From: Minicystis rosea
GTDB taxonomy: Bacteria; Myxococcota_A; Polyangia; Polyangiales; Polyangiaceae
Assembly: GCA_001931535.1 (NCBI GenBank)
Contig: CP016211.1
Coordinates: forward strand, 7,797,703 to 7,861,702
DNA: 64,000 bases
Direction of reading: 5' to 3'
Position 1 is the stretch's first letter. Each line of letters starts with the position of its first letter. Below, piece by piece: positions 9,059-19,400 of this stretch. The notes below the pieces were generated by a model. It saw only the letters and a list, made by a program, of their open reading frames with translations, was not told the origin of the DNA and searched no databases. The position numbers were made by a program, and so were the translations under genes.

Positions 9059-9511
9059 GTGACCTATCACCTGGGGCTCTCGATCGTGGCGGCGGGGCTC
9101 GTGTTGCTGCGCATCGCCCAGCGGGTGCTCGCTCGCCGGCAGCGTGCAGCCGCCCTCGCGACGGGCGGCTTCCGCTGCCCCGTGTGCGGCGCGGCGCGGC
9201 TCGTGATCACGGAGTCCCTCGCGCTGCCTGGCGACACGGAAACGGCCGCGATCGATCTCGAAGCGCTCGCGTGCCGCCGTTGCGATCTGCGCGTCGTCGG
9301 CGTGCGCGCGGCGCCGTCGTCCCATCGCGGGTACGCGATGCCGATCCTCGCTTGGGGTGAGCTCTCGGGCGCGCTCCGGCGCTGCCCGGCGCCGCGCGAT
9401 CGCGAATGCAACTGCGCCACGCACGTGCGCTATGGCCTCCGCGATCAAGGCGCTTGGCGCGGCCTCGACGCCGTGCCGCACGACGCGAGCGAGCCGATCA
9501 TCCTCACGTGA
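9059..9511 (+). CDS. Small membrane-anchored zinc-ribbon-like protein
   Basis: The product is about 150 residues from the GTG at 9059; upstream in-frame starts exist but run into the divergent DUF488 gene. A single N-terminal hydrophobic helix (YHLGLSIVAAGLVLLRIAQRVL) is followed by CPVCG and a second pair CRRC about 50 residues later, which together could bind one zinc ion. Two further Cys (ECNC) lie near the C-terminus. I do not recognise a named family. The zinc-binding proposal rests only on Cys spacing. Confidence 0.6.
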   Translation: MTYHLGLSIVAAGLVLLRIAQRVLARRQRAAALATGGFRCPVCGAARLVITESLALPGDTETAAIDLEALACRRCDLRVVGVRAAPSSHRGYAMPILAWGELSGALRRCPAPRDRECNCATHVRYGLRDQGAWRGLDAVPHDASEPIILT

Positions 9512-9568
9512 TCTCCGCGCCTGGCGATCACGCGCGACGCTCGCAACGCGCGTCGATCGGCGACCGCC

Positions 9569-10336
9569 TCACGAAGCCGCGCGGCGCGGCGACAGCTCGG
9601 CGACGAGGCCTTCGATCAACGTGCGACCGTCGAACGTGCGCCGGCCTTCCTCGCGATGCGCGGCGGCCCATTCGAGCGCGAGCGTCATGGGGATGACCTC
9701 GGGCTCCTTTCCGAGGAGCTTGGCCGTGAGGCTCACGAGCGCTTCAGAGAAGCGGACGGGCACGGGGATGCGTTGAATCGGCCCGCGCCCGAGCTGCGCG
9801 CAGTTCTCGGCCGGCGAGGTCACCATGTACTCGCGGCAGATCGAGGGCCGATAAGGATGGATGCCGCACGCCTCGTCACGCAGGAACGGGCACGCGATCC
9901 CGAGGCGGTAATAGTCGAGCGCGGCCGAGGTCATCTGCTCGACGCGCTCCATCCGCGCCGAGAGCGCGGCCTTCACGCCCGAGCGCTCGAGCGTCTCGTT
10001 GGCCGCGGTGAAGGCCGCGCGCACCTCGGCTTGGCGCGGCGCCGGCAAGCCCGCGACGATGTCGGCGATGAGCCACGCTTCCGGCGGAGAGAGCGGCACC
10101 ACCTGCCGGCAGCACGCGCCGCAGCCTTTGCGACACGAGACCTCGCGGCCCTCGCGCGCTTCGCGGGCGACCGCGAGATCGGTGAGCTTTCCGCTGATGT
10201 CGAGGAAGCCGAACGCCAGCTCCGCGAGCCGCATCGGCCGCGGCGGCACGCCGAGCATGGCGCGCAGCGGGCCGTCCGGCGTTTCGATCTCGAGCGCGAG
10301 CACCTCGCGGCCGCCCCTCTTCTCTGCCTCGCTCAT
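9569..10336 (-). CDS. YkgJ family cysteine cluster protein
   Basis: The product has 255 residues. The Cys cluster SCRKGCGACCRQ (Cys68, 72, 75, 76) followed by CPFLRDEACGIHPYRPSICREY (Cys149, 157, 167) is the signature of the YkgJ/Fe-S-or-zinc chelating family (formerly UPF0153). Members are thought to bind a metal or iron-sulfur cluster; their reaction is generally unknown. The ATG at 10336 (MSEAEKRG) is favoured over an upstream frame because residues before it are low-complexity Arg-rich shadow sequence. The next gene upstream on this strand is a small lipoprotein 62 bases away. Confidence 0.88.
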   Translation of the reverse strand: MSEAEKRGGREVLALEIETPDGPLRAMLGVPPRPMRLAELAFGFLDISGKLTDLAVAREAREGREVSCRKGCGACCRQVVPLSPPEAWLIADIVAGLPAPRQAEVRAAFTAANETLERSGVKAALSARMERVEQMTSAALDYYRLGIACPFLRDEACGIHPYRPSICREYMVTSPAENCAQLGRGPIQRIPVPVRFSEALVSLTAKLLGKEPEVIPMTLALEWAAAHREEGRRTFDGRTLIEGLVAELSPRRAAS

Positions 10337-10398
10337 CGCGATCGAGGGTGCACCGTTTCGCGGCGGCCGGGAAGCAGCGATGCGCGCGTCGGTGATCC

Positions 10399-10821
10399 TC
10401 AATTCACGTGCTGGGAGATCACCACGTCGGACGACGGCAGATCCGGAGCGGCATCGCGCTCGACGGTGACCTGGAGATCGAACGCCGTCACCGGCACGCT
10501 CGCGCCTTCGATGCTGGCCTTGCGGTCGCCCTCTTCGTACTTGAGCGCGCCGACGCGGTGCCACTTGGGCTTCTCGCCCTTCGTCCAGACGACGAACACC
10601 TTGCCTCCGGCCGCGAGGCGATCCGGCGGGGCGATGTGCTCAGCGGTGATGTGCAGCGTCGTCATGGCGGCGTCGCTCTTCACCTCGGCGACGATCTTGG
10701 CGTCGATCTCGGGCGCCTTCGGGGTCCCCTTGACCGCGTATTTCAGCGGGCCGCCGCAGCCGGCGAGCAGCGCGCCCGCAGCCACCATCGACAGAACCAT
10801 CTTCCAAGTCGTTCCTCGCAT
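10399..10821 (-). CDS. Small lipoprotein of unknown function
   Basis: The product has 140 residues. The ATG at 10821 is preceded by GGAGAT and opens a lipoprotein signal ending GALLAGC. The mature part is beta-rich (KIVAEVKSDAAMTTLHITAEHI, then KVFVVWTKGEKPKWHRVGAL) and may be a small Ig-like or beta-sandwich fold. It has no charged linker and no further Cys. It lies next to the YkgJ-type gene on the same strand. I do not recognise the family. Confidence 0.7.
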   Translation of the reverse strand: MRGTTWKMVLSMVAAGALLAGCGGPLKYAVKGTPKAPEIDAKIVAEVKSDAAMTTLHITAEHIAPPDRLAAGGKVFVVWTKGEKPKWHRVGALKYEEGDRKASIEGASVPVTAFDLQVTVERDAAPDLPSSDVVISQHVN

Positions 10822-11142
10822 GACATCTCCTCGCTTCGACAAGCTCGAGCGCGCCCAAAGCACCGCGCATGCCGAGCCAAGGCTCGCTCGTAGACGAGAT
10901 GAGGCCGAGGATCACGCGTGATCGGCGTGCGGATTCGCGCGGTGTCGCGCCCTCAGGTGCAGAGTCGATACCTCAGGTCCAGCGAGGATTGGAATCCTCA
11001 TGGTGGGATTCCACACGTGTGGAGCGCACAAACGACAGAGCCCCCGCTCTCTCGCGAGAGCAGGGGCCGAGTCATCGCGCCGGCGTTCGGGACCGCTATG
11101 GCCCCATCGCGATTGGGGCCGCTTGCGGCCCCATCGTAACGC
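10822..11142. other. Intergenic region with several hairpins downstream of tssC
   Basis: I see no gene in these 321 bases. They contain an inverted repeat TGGAATC/GATTCCA near 10990-11013, a hairpin built on GCTCTC-TCGC-GAGAGC near 11047, and the GGGGCCGC hairpin next to the tssC stop. The region therefore looks like a transcription boundary between the T6SS locus and the lipoprotein gene. Confidence 0.55.
11115..11132 (-). terminator. GGGGCCGC-TT-GCGGCCCC hairpin after tssC
   Basis: A perfect 8-bp stem with a 2-base loop lies 10 bases past the tssC stop. An additional GGCCCC copy at about 11100-11105 can pair with the same GGGGCC arm, giving two mutually exclusive hairpins. There is no T run. 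The same 8-bp stem recurs twice at 40.9 kb, also after a minus-strand stop. Confidence 0.5.
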
Positions 11143-12627
11143 CTACTCCTTGTCGAGCTTGCCGACGAGGCTCAACGTGAAGAACGCGCCCATGTACTTG
11201 AAGTGCGGGCGCACCTGCATGTCGACCTTGTACCAGCCCGCGTTGCCCTCGACCTCGGTCACGATGATCCGCGCCTTGCGGAGCGGACGGCGACCACGGA
11301 TGGCGGGCGTCACGACGTCCTGATCAGCGACGTACTGACCAATCCAATCGTTGAGCTCCTTCTCGAGATCGGCGCGCTCCTTCCACGAACCGATCTGCTC
11401 GCGCTGCAGCACCTTCAGGTAGTGCGCGATGCGAGCCATGATGAACATGTACGGGAGCTGCGTGCCGAGGCGGTAGTTGAGCTCGGCGGCGCGGCCCTCC
11501 TCGCTCTGACCGAAGTACTTCGGCTTCTGCACGCTGTTCGCCGAGAAGAAGCAGGCGTTGTCCGAGTCCTTGCGGAAGGTGAGGCCGATGAAGCCCTCCT
11601 CCGAGAGCTCGTACTCGCGGCGCTCCGTGAGCATGATCTCGGTCGGGATCTTCGTCTGGACCTCGCCCATCGCCTCGTACTGGTGGAGCGGGAGGTTCTC
11701 CACGCTGCCACCGGCCTGGGGACCGATGATGTTCGGGCACCAGCGGTACTTGGCGAAGCTGTCCGTGAGGCGCGTGGCGAACGCGTAAACCGCGTTACCC
11801 CAGCAGTACGCCTCGTGCTTGCCGATGACGTCCTCTTCGTAGTTGAAGGACTTGACCGGCACCGTGTTGGTGCCGAACGGCAGACGAAGGAGGAAGCGCG
11901 GAAGGAGCAGGCCGACGTAACGCGCGTCCTCGGTCTCGCGGAACGAGTTGTACTTCGTGTACTGCGGGCCCTCGAAGAGGGACTTGAGGTCCTTCAGGTT
12001 GGGCAGGTTGAGGTAGTCCTTCAGGCCGAAGAACTGCGGGCCGGCGGCCGCGAGGAAGGGCGCGTGCGACATGGTCGCGACGGCCGCGCACTTCTGGAGG
12101 AGCGCGATGTCCTGCGGGCCGGGGCCGAACTCGTAGTTCGCGATGATCGCGCCGTACGGACGACCACCGAACTGGCCGTACTCGGCCGAGTACACGAGCT
12201 TGTAGAGGCCGCTCTTCGGGACCTCGGGCGCGTCCTCGAAATCGGCGAGGAGGTCTTCCTTCGAGCAGTTGAGGAGCTCGAGCTTGACGTTCTCGCGGAA
12301 GTCCGTGCGATCGACGACGAACTTGAGGCCGCGCCACGCGGACTCGAGCTTCTGGAACGTCGGGTGGTGAATGATCTCGTCCACCTGACGCGAGAGCTTC
12401 TGATCGATCTCGGCGATGAGCGCGTCGACGAGGGCCTTGTCGACCTTCTCGCCCTCGCGCTTCGGCGCCACGAGCTCGGCGATGAAGGCCTGGACGCCGC
12501 GCTTCGCGACCTCGTAGCCCTCGTCGCCCGGCGTCATCCGGGTCTCCGCGAGGATCTCCTCGAGCAGCGAGCCGCCTTCGAGGGTCTGGGCAGCCGCGCC
12601 GCCGGCGGACTGGGTCTCACTAGCCAT
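11143..12627 (-). CDS. tssC: T6SS contractile sheath large subunit TssC (VipB)
   Basis: The 494-residue product matches the VipB/ImpC/EvpB family: VDEIIHHPTFQKLESAWRGLKFVVDRTDFRENVKLELLNCSK, YGQFGGRPYGAIIANYEFGPGPQDIALLQKCAAVATMSHAPFLAAA and the sheath core WGNAVYAFATRLTDSFAKYRWCPNIIGPQAGGSVENLP. The C-terminal IVTEVEGNAGWYKVDMQVRPHFKYMGAFFTLSLVGKLDKE ending is also typical. TssB and TssC form the cytoplasmic contractile sheath that drives the Hcp tube. It starts 4 bases past the tssB stop region and is the last gene of the minus-strand tssA-tssB-tssC group, followed by a hairpin. Confidence 0.97.
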   Translation of the reverse strand: MASETQSAGGAAAQTLEGGSLLEEILAETRMTPGDEGYEVAKRGVQAFIAELVAPKREGEKVDKALVDALIAEIDQKLSRQVDEIIHHPTFQKLESAWRGLKFVVDRTDFRENVKLELLNCSKEDLLADFEDAPEVPKSGLYKLVYSAEYGQFGGRPYGAIIANYEFGPGPQDIALLQKCAAVATMSHAPFLAAAGPQFFGLKDYLNLPNLKDLKSLFEGPQYTKYNSFRETEDARYVGLLLPRFLLRLPFGTNTVPVKSFNYEEDVIGKHEAYCWGNAVYAFATRLTDSFAKYRWCPNIIGPQAGGSVENLPLHQYEAMGEVQTKIPTEIMLTERREYELSEEGFIGLTFRKDSDNACFFSANSVQKPKYFGQSEEGRAAELNYRLGTQLPYMFIMARIAHYLKVLQREQIGSWKERADLEKELNDWIGQYVADQDVVTPAIRGRRPLRKARIIVTEVEGNAGWYKVDMQVRPHFKYMGAFFTLSLVGKLDKE

Positions 12628-12630
12628 GGA

Positions 12631-13125
12631 TCACTCTCCCTCCTTCTTAAGGCCGAGCTCGTTGATGAGGCGGTTGCGCTGCGCAGGATCGCCGAGGATC
12701 TGCTGGATCTTGTTGCGGAACGCCTTCTCGTTGCCGAGCGGGCCCTTGAGGGCCGTGAGGGCGGCACGCAGATCGAGGAGCTTCTTGAGCTCCGGGACCT
12801 GGTTCGCGATCGCCTCGGGCTCCATGTCCGAGAGGCGGCGGAACTTCAGGCCGACGTTGAGCTCGTTGTCTTCGTTCTCGGACAGCTTGTCCTTCACGGC
12901 GAAGTTGAGCTGGAGCTTCTGCTCACCCATCACCTTCTGGAAGTTGTCCTTGTCGATGTTGATCGGCTTCCGATCCTCGAGCGGACGCGGATCCGGCCGC
13001 ATCGTGTAGTCGCCGAGCATCAGGAGCTTCAGCGGCAGCTCCACCTCTTCCTTGGCATTCCCGATGGCGGGCTTGTAGGTGATGTTGACGCGTTCCTTCG
13101 GCGCGACTGATCCCTCTTTCGACAT
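12631..13125 (-). CDS. tssB: T6SS contractile sheath small subunit TssB (VipA)
   Basis: The 164-residue product is of the VipA/ImpB family: RVNITYKPAIGNAKEEVELPLKLLMLGDYT, the RPLEDRKPINIDKDNF block and MGEQKLQLNFAVKDKLSENEDNELNVGLKFRRLSDMEPEAI. The start at 13125 has an AGGAG site eight bases upstream. It pairs with TssC, four bases downstream, to build the sheath recycled by ClpV. A 218-base spacer with a G/C hairpin (about 13237-13255) separates it from tssA, so sheath subunits may have their own promoter. Confidence 0.97.
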   Translation of the reverse strand: MSKEGSVAPKERVNITYKPAIGNAKEEVELPLKLLMLGDYTMRPDPRPLEDRKPINIDKDNFQKVMGEQKLQLNFAVKDKLSENEDNELNVGLKFRRLSDMEPEAIANQVPELKKLLDLRAALTALKGPLGNEKAFRNKIQQILGDPAQRNRLINELGLKKEGE

Positions 13126-13343
13126 CGCTGAAGCTCCTTTCCCCTTCTGAACTGGATCGATCTACGGCGGTAGCGCGCTCGGCTCGTCCCTCTTGCTCGG
13201 GTCTTCGCCGCGATCGATGTCGCCGTGGGCCTGAGCGGGCGGGGCTCTCCCGCCCGGGCGTCGCGAGCATAACCAAAAGCTCGGCCGTGCGCGCTACCAA
13301 ATACTCTCGGTCTTCTTGGTTCGCTGGGCTCGCTTCCCCCTGA

Positions 13344-15016
13344 TTACCCGCCCATGGTGAACTTGAGCGCAGCGCTGGGGTCGAGCTGGCAGAGACGCTC
13401 GAAGGCCACCATCTCCTTCGCGCGCGCCTCCTGCGTGGGCGGCTCGGCACCGTAGGCCGAGTTGATCCCGCGATGCGCCTGGTAGAGCGCGGCGTAGAAC
13501 TGCACGCACATCTCCGGCTCCCACTCCCAGAGCCGATGCTGCTCGACGTGGCGATCGAGCCCCTCGAGCGCCGCGCGCGCGACCATGAATTGCTCGCCCT
13601 GATTGCAGAGCTGAGCGACGGCGAGCTTGCCGCGGAAGCGATCGGCGGGCGTCTGCGCTGCAGCTGCGGCCTTCATGACGAGCTGAATGGCATCGGGCAG
13701 CGCGCCGTTCACGACCATCTGTCGCGCCTCTTCGAGTTTGCCCTCGATGCCGCGCGGCCGGGGCGCACCGCCGCCGCCACCGCCCCGCCGAGCACCGGCT
13801 TGACCTCGGCCTCGCACCAATCCTTCGTCGCTTGATCGGCCAGCGGCGTGCCGTCGTTGAAGGTGAGATCGAGCACCCCCGACGCGCGCGCGAGGAGCGC
13901 GCCGACCTCGCGCAACACGGCCTGACGCGCGGGCTCGTAGCCGAGGCGCTCGAGCGCGAGCGACACGTAACGGTGCGCATCGAGCCACAGCGGAGACTCG
14001 AAGATCATCTCCTCGGCGGCGTTGATCACACCATTCCAATCACCGCTGCCGGCGAGCCCTTCGAGCTGATCTTTGTAATACGAGGGAGGCGCCGGAATCA
14101 TCGTCGCGCCGCCGTCGGCCGGCGGAGCTTGGTTGATCTCGATCCACACGCCGCTGCGGAGCGTGCGGTACGCATTCGCATCCGAAGCATCCATCGAACG
14201 CAGCATCGCCGCCGCGCGCGCGATGATGCGCCCGCTCTCGTAGAGCGCATTGAATGCGGAATTGGTGTCGACGATCGAGTCCGCGCTCAGGCCCGACACG
14301 ACCTGCACCGGCGCGGCCGCCGCAGCGGGCGCTTCGTATGCAACGACCGCGGGCTCCGGCGTGGAGACGACAGCCGAAGGCGGCGGGGGCGGAGGCGGAG
14401 GAGGCGGCGGGGGCGGAGGAGGCGGCGGGGGCGGAGGAGGCGGCGCCTCGGCCGGCAACGCGCGCACGAGATTCGAGATGTTGCCGCGAAGCCCGCCCAT
14501 GCCGCCGTAAGCGTCACCGAGCTTGTCGGCGAGCTCGCCGTCGACACCGCGGCTCACGCGCTCGAGCGCGTTGATGAGATCGCGCTCCTTCGCCGTGGGC
14601 TGATAGCTCGCGAGCGACGGCGCGCAGAGCTCGCCGAACCACGTGACGAGGTTGGCGCGCGCCTTGGGCCGCTTGAGCGGCGGGCCCATCGTCGTCCAGA
14701 AGTTGTCGATGAGCGCCGACAGCAGCACGAAGCCGTCGAAGAGACCGGGGACGCCGTCAGCCTGCGCGCGCGCCGCCGCGTAGTAGAGCGCGACGCGGAA
14801 ATCCTTCCCCTTGTCGGAGAGCAGCTCCTCCGAGGTCGAGGAGATCATGTTCCAATCGACCTTGCCTCCCGACATGGAGGTCATCTTCTCGATCTCGCCC
14901 TTCACCTTCTCGAACAGCTCGTCGTACGAGATGTCCGCGCCGGCGCCGCCGTCGATGGGCGCGATCAGGGATTCGAGCTTCTCTTTGCTTGCGTTGATGA
15001 CGTCGTCGACGGCCAT
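13344..15016 (-). CDS. tssA: T6SS baseplate/cap protein TssA, interrupted by a -1 frameshift
   Basis: The ATG at 15016 (MAVDDVINASKEKLESL) starts an ImpA_N domain: SLIAPIDGGAGADISYDELFEKVKGEIEKM (about 15-45) and FRVALYYAAARAQADGVPGLFDGFVLL. A 22-residue proline run follows. The frame then ends early at 13709, but the C-terminal part continues in another frame (IEGKLEEARQMVVNG, then ALEGLDRHVEQHRLWEWEPEMCVQFYAALYQAH) to a TAA at 13344. The switch falls at the C4 run 13783-13786 (G4 in sense). One more G would restore a protein of about 557 residues. TssA coordinates baseplate docking and sheath assembly. The lesion may be a sequencing undercall or a slippage site. Confidence 0.88.
14378..14443 (-). 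repeat. 18-bp G/C tandem repeat encoding 22 consecutive prolines in TssA
   Basis: The plus-strand unit GGCGGCGGGGGCGGAGGA repeats about three times with a partial fourth copy. In the tssA frame it gives 22 uninterrupted Pro codons between the ImpA_N domain and the middle helical domain. A repeat like this is prone to length change and is a likely polyproline stall site unless EF-P assists. Confidence 0.9.
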
Positions 15017-15214
15017 GGGGCGCCGAGAATAACAGCACCACGTGCGCAAGGAAGCGGATGATTCGCCGCCGCGATCACGAGGGATTCATGCGCTCACGGA
15101 TCCAACGATCCGCCCTCGGCGCGTCACGGTTCCGACGCCGGCCCTCGCCCAACGCACGCATCCATTTCGCAGAAGCTCGCAGAGCGCGCCGCGAACGAGC
15201 GATGTCGGGTGCGC

Positions 15215-16192
15215 TCAGCCGAGCCCGTCGAGGAAGCCGGCCAACGTCAGATCGGTGCGCGCCACCAGCGCATCGAGCTGGGGACCGAGCGCGCGCCGCG
15301 ACGTCATCTCGTCGACGCGAGGCACACCGCAGAGATCGGCCACGTGATCCGCGTCGGCGGTGGGCGCAATCAGCTCGCGATACGTGGCCACGTGCGGAGA
15401 GCCCATGTGGATGAGCACCGACTTCTGCGGCGACCAGAAGGCATTGAGCAACGTGCCTTTCCACTTCGCGAGCCGAAGGGTGATGTCCATCCACACGGCG
15501 GCGGCATAGGCGTCACCGGCGCCGATGGGCAGCCGCAGGCAGAGGCCCGTCTTCGGCAGCTCTTGCCCGCGGAAAGGCTCGACCGAAGCAAGGATGTTGT
15601 GCATCGCCCAGAAACGCGGCGACTCGCTGCCAAAGCTCGTCTCCCACAAAGCCTTCATGGGCTGGGTGGTGAGCCAACCGCGATAACCGGCGCCGGCGGC
15701 CTCGGGATCGTCGAGCGATGGAAGCGCGATGCGCGACACGCGCTCCAAAAAGATCTCCACCGGCATCATGCGGCCATTGGTGGCGAGCTCGTAAGCGGCG
15801 GTGAGCAGCGGCCAGAGCGCGATCGGCAGCGCGGCGCCCGTGGCGACGAGCTGGTTGTAATCGTAGGAGCCGAACACCGCCATCGGGTACAGGCGGCCGG
15901 CGTTGTCGCCGCTCGCGCACCAAGCACCCACCATTCCGCGGGCGGGCGGGTCCTCGCCTTTGCCTTCACCGCGATAGATGAAGAGCCCCACCGAATGCGG
16001 ATAATACGCGTCGAACTGCGGCCCCATGGCGCGACGCGCGTAATCGATGGAGGAGCCCAGCCACCGATCGAACGCGGCGACCTCGTCACCACCTGCGTTG
16101 AGGCGAACGAAATCACCCGTTGCAGGCAGCTTCCCAAAGCAGCCGATCTGCGGGGGAGCCGGCGGTGTTGGTTTATTCCGACGCCAGAACAT
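15215..16192 (-). CDS. tagF: T6SS-associated protein TagF (ImpM family)
   Basis: The 325-residue product begins MFWRRNKP, then IGCFGKLPATGDFVRLNAGGDEVAAFDRWL, the defining N-terminal motif of TagF/ImpM/BMA_A0400 proteins, followed by VGLFIYRGEGKGEDPPARGMVGAWCASGDNAGRLYPMAVF. In Pseudomonas TagF is a posttranslational repressor that binds the FHA protein. An FHA-domain protein is encoded here at 28.6 kb, so this partnership is plausible, but no PppA phosphatase or PpkA kinase gene is visible. It sits between tssM and tssA on the same strand, separated from tssM by a strong hairpin. Confidence 0.93.
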   Translation of the reverse strand: MFWRRNKPTPPAPPQIGCFGKLPATGDFVRLNAGGDEVAAFDRWLGSSIDYARRAMGPQFDAYYPHSVGLFIYRGEGKGEDPPARGMVGAWCASGDNAGRLYPMAVFGSYDYNQLVATGAALPIALWPLLTAAYELATNGRMMPVEIFLERVSRIALPSLDDPEAAGAGYRGWLTTQPMKALWETSFGSESPRFWAMHNILASVEPFRGQELPKTGLCLRLPIGAGDAYAAAVWMDITLRLAKWKGTLLNAFWSPQKSVLIHMGSPHVATYRELIAPTADADHVADLCGVPRVDEMTSRRALGPQLDALVARTDLTLAGFLDGLG

Positions 16193-16425
16193 GAGCTGCC
16201 TAGCGCCCAGTCATACACGAAACGCGCTCGGTGGTCGATAGTCGCGGTCCACCGCGAGAGGCGCGGGGCGTTCCGGGACCGAAGACCGCAGGGCACGAAG
16301 CACCGCAATCTCGTTGCGAGCGCGTGCTTCGGCCGCACGACGAGGAGAGGAGACCGATTCATGGTCACCTCTCGAATGAATGTGTCTGGAAACGTGAAGC
16401 GGAGATGAAGGGCGCTCGAGCTGTG

Positions 16426-16453
16426 ACCGAGAGAGCATCGCGGCTCTCTCGGT
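16426..16453 (-). terminator. Hairpin terminator downstream of tssM
   Basis: ACCGAGAGAGC (16426-16436) and GCTCTCTCGGT (16443-16453) form a perfect 11-bp stem with a 6-base loop, starting 8 bases past the tssM stop. There is no T run. It probably splits the minus-strand T6SS genes into a clpV-tssM side and a tagF-tssC side. Confidence 0.6.
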
Positions 16454-16460
16454 TACGTCG

Positions 16461-19400
16461 TCAGCCTTTGCCCTTGCCGAAGGAGTCACCAATGCTCGGC
16501 GGGCAATTGGTCGCGCGGAAGAAGCTCGGCGAGAAGGGATGCGCCGATCGCACGGGCCGGATCTCGAGCGTCACGCTCACCGGCGGCGCCGTCATCTGCC
16601 ACGTCACGAGGAAGACCTCGTCCTTGTCCTTCTCGGCCGTGGTGGTGCCCGCCTCGAAGAGACGGAAGATGCCCCACGGACCTTCGCGCACGATCTCCTC
16701 GTCGAGGCCGCCCGCGCCGCGCACCTGGATGCGCGCGCCGGTCGGCTTCGGCCCCGGCCAGGTCATCGGGTTCCAGAACTCCTTCTCGTTCCGGTACACG
16801 CGCTTCTGCCCGTCGACCTCGAAGATCACGTCGCTCACGATCGGGCTCACGGTCTTCACGTTGACCTGGAACTCGACCTTCGGCTTCTCACCCGCGCCCT
16901 CACCGCCCGCCGACGCGTCGGGGAACAGCGCTTCGGTGATCTCGTCGGCGCGATGGAGGCACGGGTACATCAGCGGGCGGAAGGGCGTGAACGGCTTCGC
17001 CGGCTTGGGCCGCTGCTCGAGGTGCGGCTCCGGCACGAAGTCGTGACCGACCTTGTTGTGGAACGCCTTGAGGTGCTGATCGTAGAAGCCCCACAGCGTG
17101 CCGCCCTTCGGCTTGAAGAAGGCCACCGCATCCTGGAACGAGGCGTCGCGCGTCGAGGCCACGTTGAACGGATAGCGATCCTTGATCTTGTCGCGATACG
17201 CCGGCCACACCGCGACCTCCCAGAGGCCACTGGCCGCGCCGCCCGCGTGCCGCATCACGGCCTTGTAGGCCTGCTTGAGCGGGTTCATGAGGAGCGGCGT
17301 CATCAGCTCCTGCCCCGTCTCATCCATCTTGAGCAGCTCGCCCTGCGTCGTCTTGACGGCGTCCTCGAACTTCTCGGTCGCCTTCTTCGTGTCGGGGTTG
17401 ACCGGGCCGTCCTCGATGTTGCCCATCTCGCCGGCGAGATCCGAGAGCTTGCCGACGTAGGTCGCCATCTCGACGGGCGAAGCCTCCTTCGGCGGCTCGC
17501 CTTCCTTCTGCTTGGGCGGCGGCGGCGGCACGGCGAAGCGCACCATCGACTTGAACTTCTCCGGCACCGGATCGCGACGCACCTGCTTCCCGTTCCCGAG
17601 GTACGGGGCGAGCAGCGGATCGACGCGCATGCGCGTCTTGCTCTCGATGCGACGCTTGCCGCGCTGAGCGAGCTGATCGAGCACGCCGCCGTCGGCGACC
17701 AGCGCCTCCTCGGCCTCGAGGCGCTCCGTCGTCTCGTCGAACTGGGTGTTGTCCGCGAGCGTGCGGAGCAGGCGCTGATACGGCCAGTCCGGCGTGGAGA
17801 GCACGCGGAACTCCGTGATGGCCTCACGGTTGTTCGCGGGGATCGACACGTCGATGTCGCGGAAGAAATTGACCCACTGCGCGATGTACTGCGAGTCGTA
17901 ATCCTGGCGCACGCGGTCGAGGGCCTTCTGGATGCGATCGCCCTCCCGCTCTTCCTCGGCGGTCAGCGGCACGACCCACTTCTCGCGATCGAGCAGCCTG
18001 TGGCCCTCTTCGAGGGAGCTCAGCACCTGCTCGTGGCCCTTGTACGTGTACGGGCCCTCGATCTTCCCCCACTCGTTGGTGCGCTCCTTCTGCGAGCTCT
18101 TCACCTTGGCCAGCACCTCGGGCCGATCGGAGAAGATGCTCTGGAGCGTGACCGGCGGGTACTTGAGGTTCTCCGGCGAGTTCGGGCCCGTCTCGTCGTA
18201 CTTCTGATCGATGAGGACGGTGACGAACTGATCGTAGTACCGCTGCGCCGGCCCAACGCGCGTGAGCTTGTCGCGCACGTTCTCGATGAGGGCCTTGTCG
18301 AGCTCCTCGCCCGGCACGTCGCCCTTCCTGAGAAGGTCGACGTAGAACGACACGTGCGGCTGGATCTTGAGCTTGAGATCCGACTCGGAGATGTCCTGGC
18401 TCGAGCGGCGCAGGTTCTCCGCCCACTGCTGGATCAAACGGCCCTTCTCCCAATCGGCGTGATCCGCGAGGTGCACGCGATCGTTGAGGAGGAGGTACGT
18501 CTTCAGCGTGTTGTAGTCGTCGAGGTACTTCGCGCCCGTGGCCCGGCGGAGCCGCTCTTCGAGCGCGTCCTTCGTCGGCCGGATGAAGCCCTTGCGGAGG
18601 ATGTCGATGTACTGATCCTTCGCCGGGTTGTAGAGCCGATCGCCCTGGTACATCGGGAAGCCGTAGCCGATGGGCGGACCGTTCTCCTTGTTCTGGGAGA
18701 GCAGCTCGACGTGGCCGCGCAGGTCGTCGAGCTTCGTCACCTTGTCGAGCGGCGAGCCCGGCATCTCCCAATCGATGGCGCTCGCCGACTTGGAGATCGA
18801 CTCCGTCTTGGCGACGAGGCGCTTGTTGTTCACGAAGGAGATGATCGACGGGATGAGGAACACCAGCGCGAAGAACGCCGCCACCGCGGTGGCCGCATAA
18901 CGCTGGAGGCGCAGGCGCCGGAGCTCGGCCTCGGTGCGCGCGGCGAGCCCCTGATCGGGGAACACCACGTTCATGAAGACGTCGCGGAGGAAGAAGCTCT
19001 TCGACTCGCTCTTCTCCGCGCCCGCCTCGTCCGACACCGCGCCGCGCAGACCGAACGCGCGGCCCATCGCGCCCACGACGCGATCGAGGGGCTTGCCCTC
19101 TTGCAGACCGCTCGTGAAATAGAAGCCGCGGAGGACCGGGGTCGGGCCCGTGCCGCCCTTCGCGAAGGCCGCCTGGAGGAAGTCCGAGAGGCTGCGCTTG
19201 ATGGCCGCGAACTCGAGCGGGAACTGGTAGACCTTCTCCTTCGTCTCGCGGCTGCGCTCGAGCGCCATGCGCTTGAGGCCGCGGGTGTGGAGGCTCTCCA
19301 CCAGGATGTCGAACTCGGTGTCGAAGAGCTTGCCGGGCTGGCTCTTGTCCTCGTCGAGGCGGATGGTCGCGCCCCAGGGCTGCGAGCGCTCGCTCTTCTT

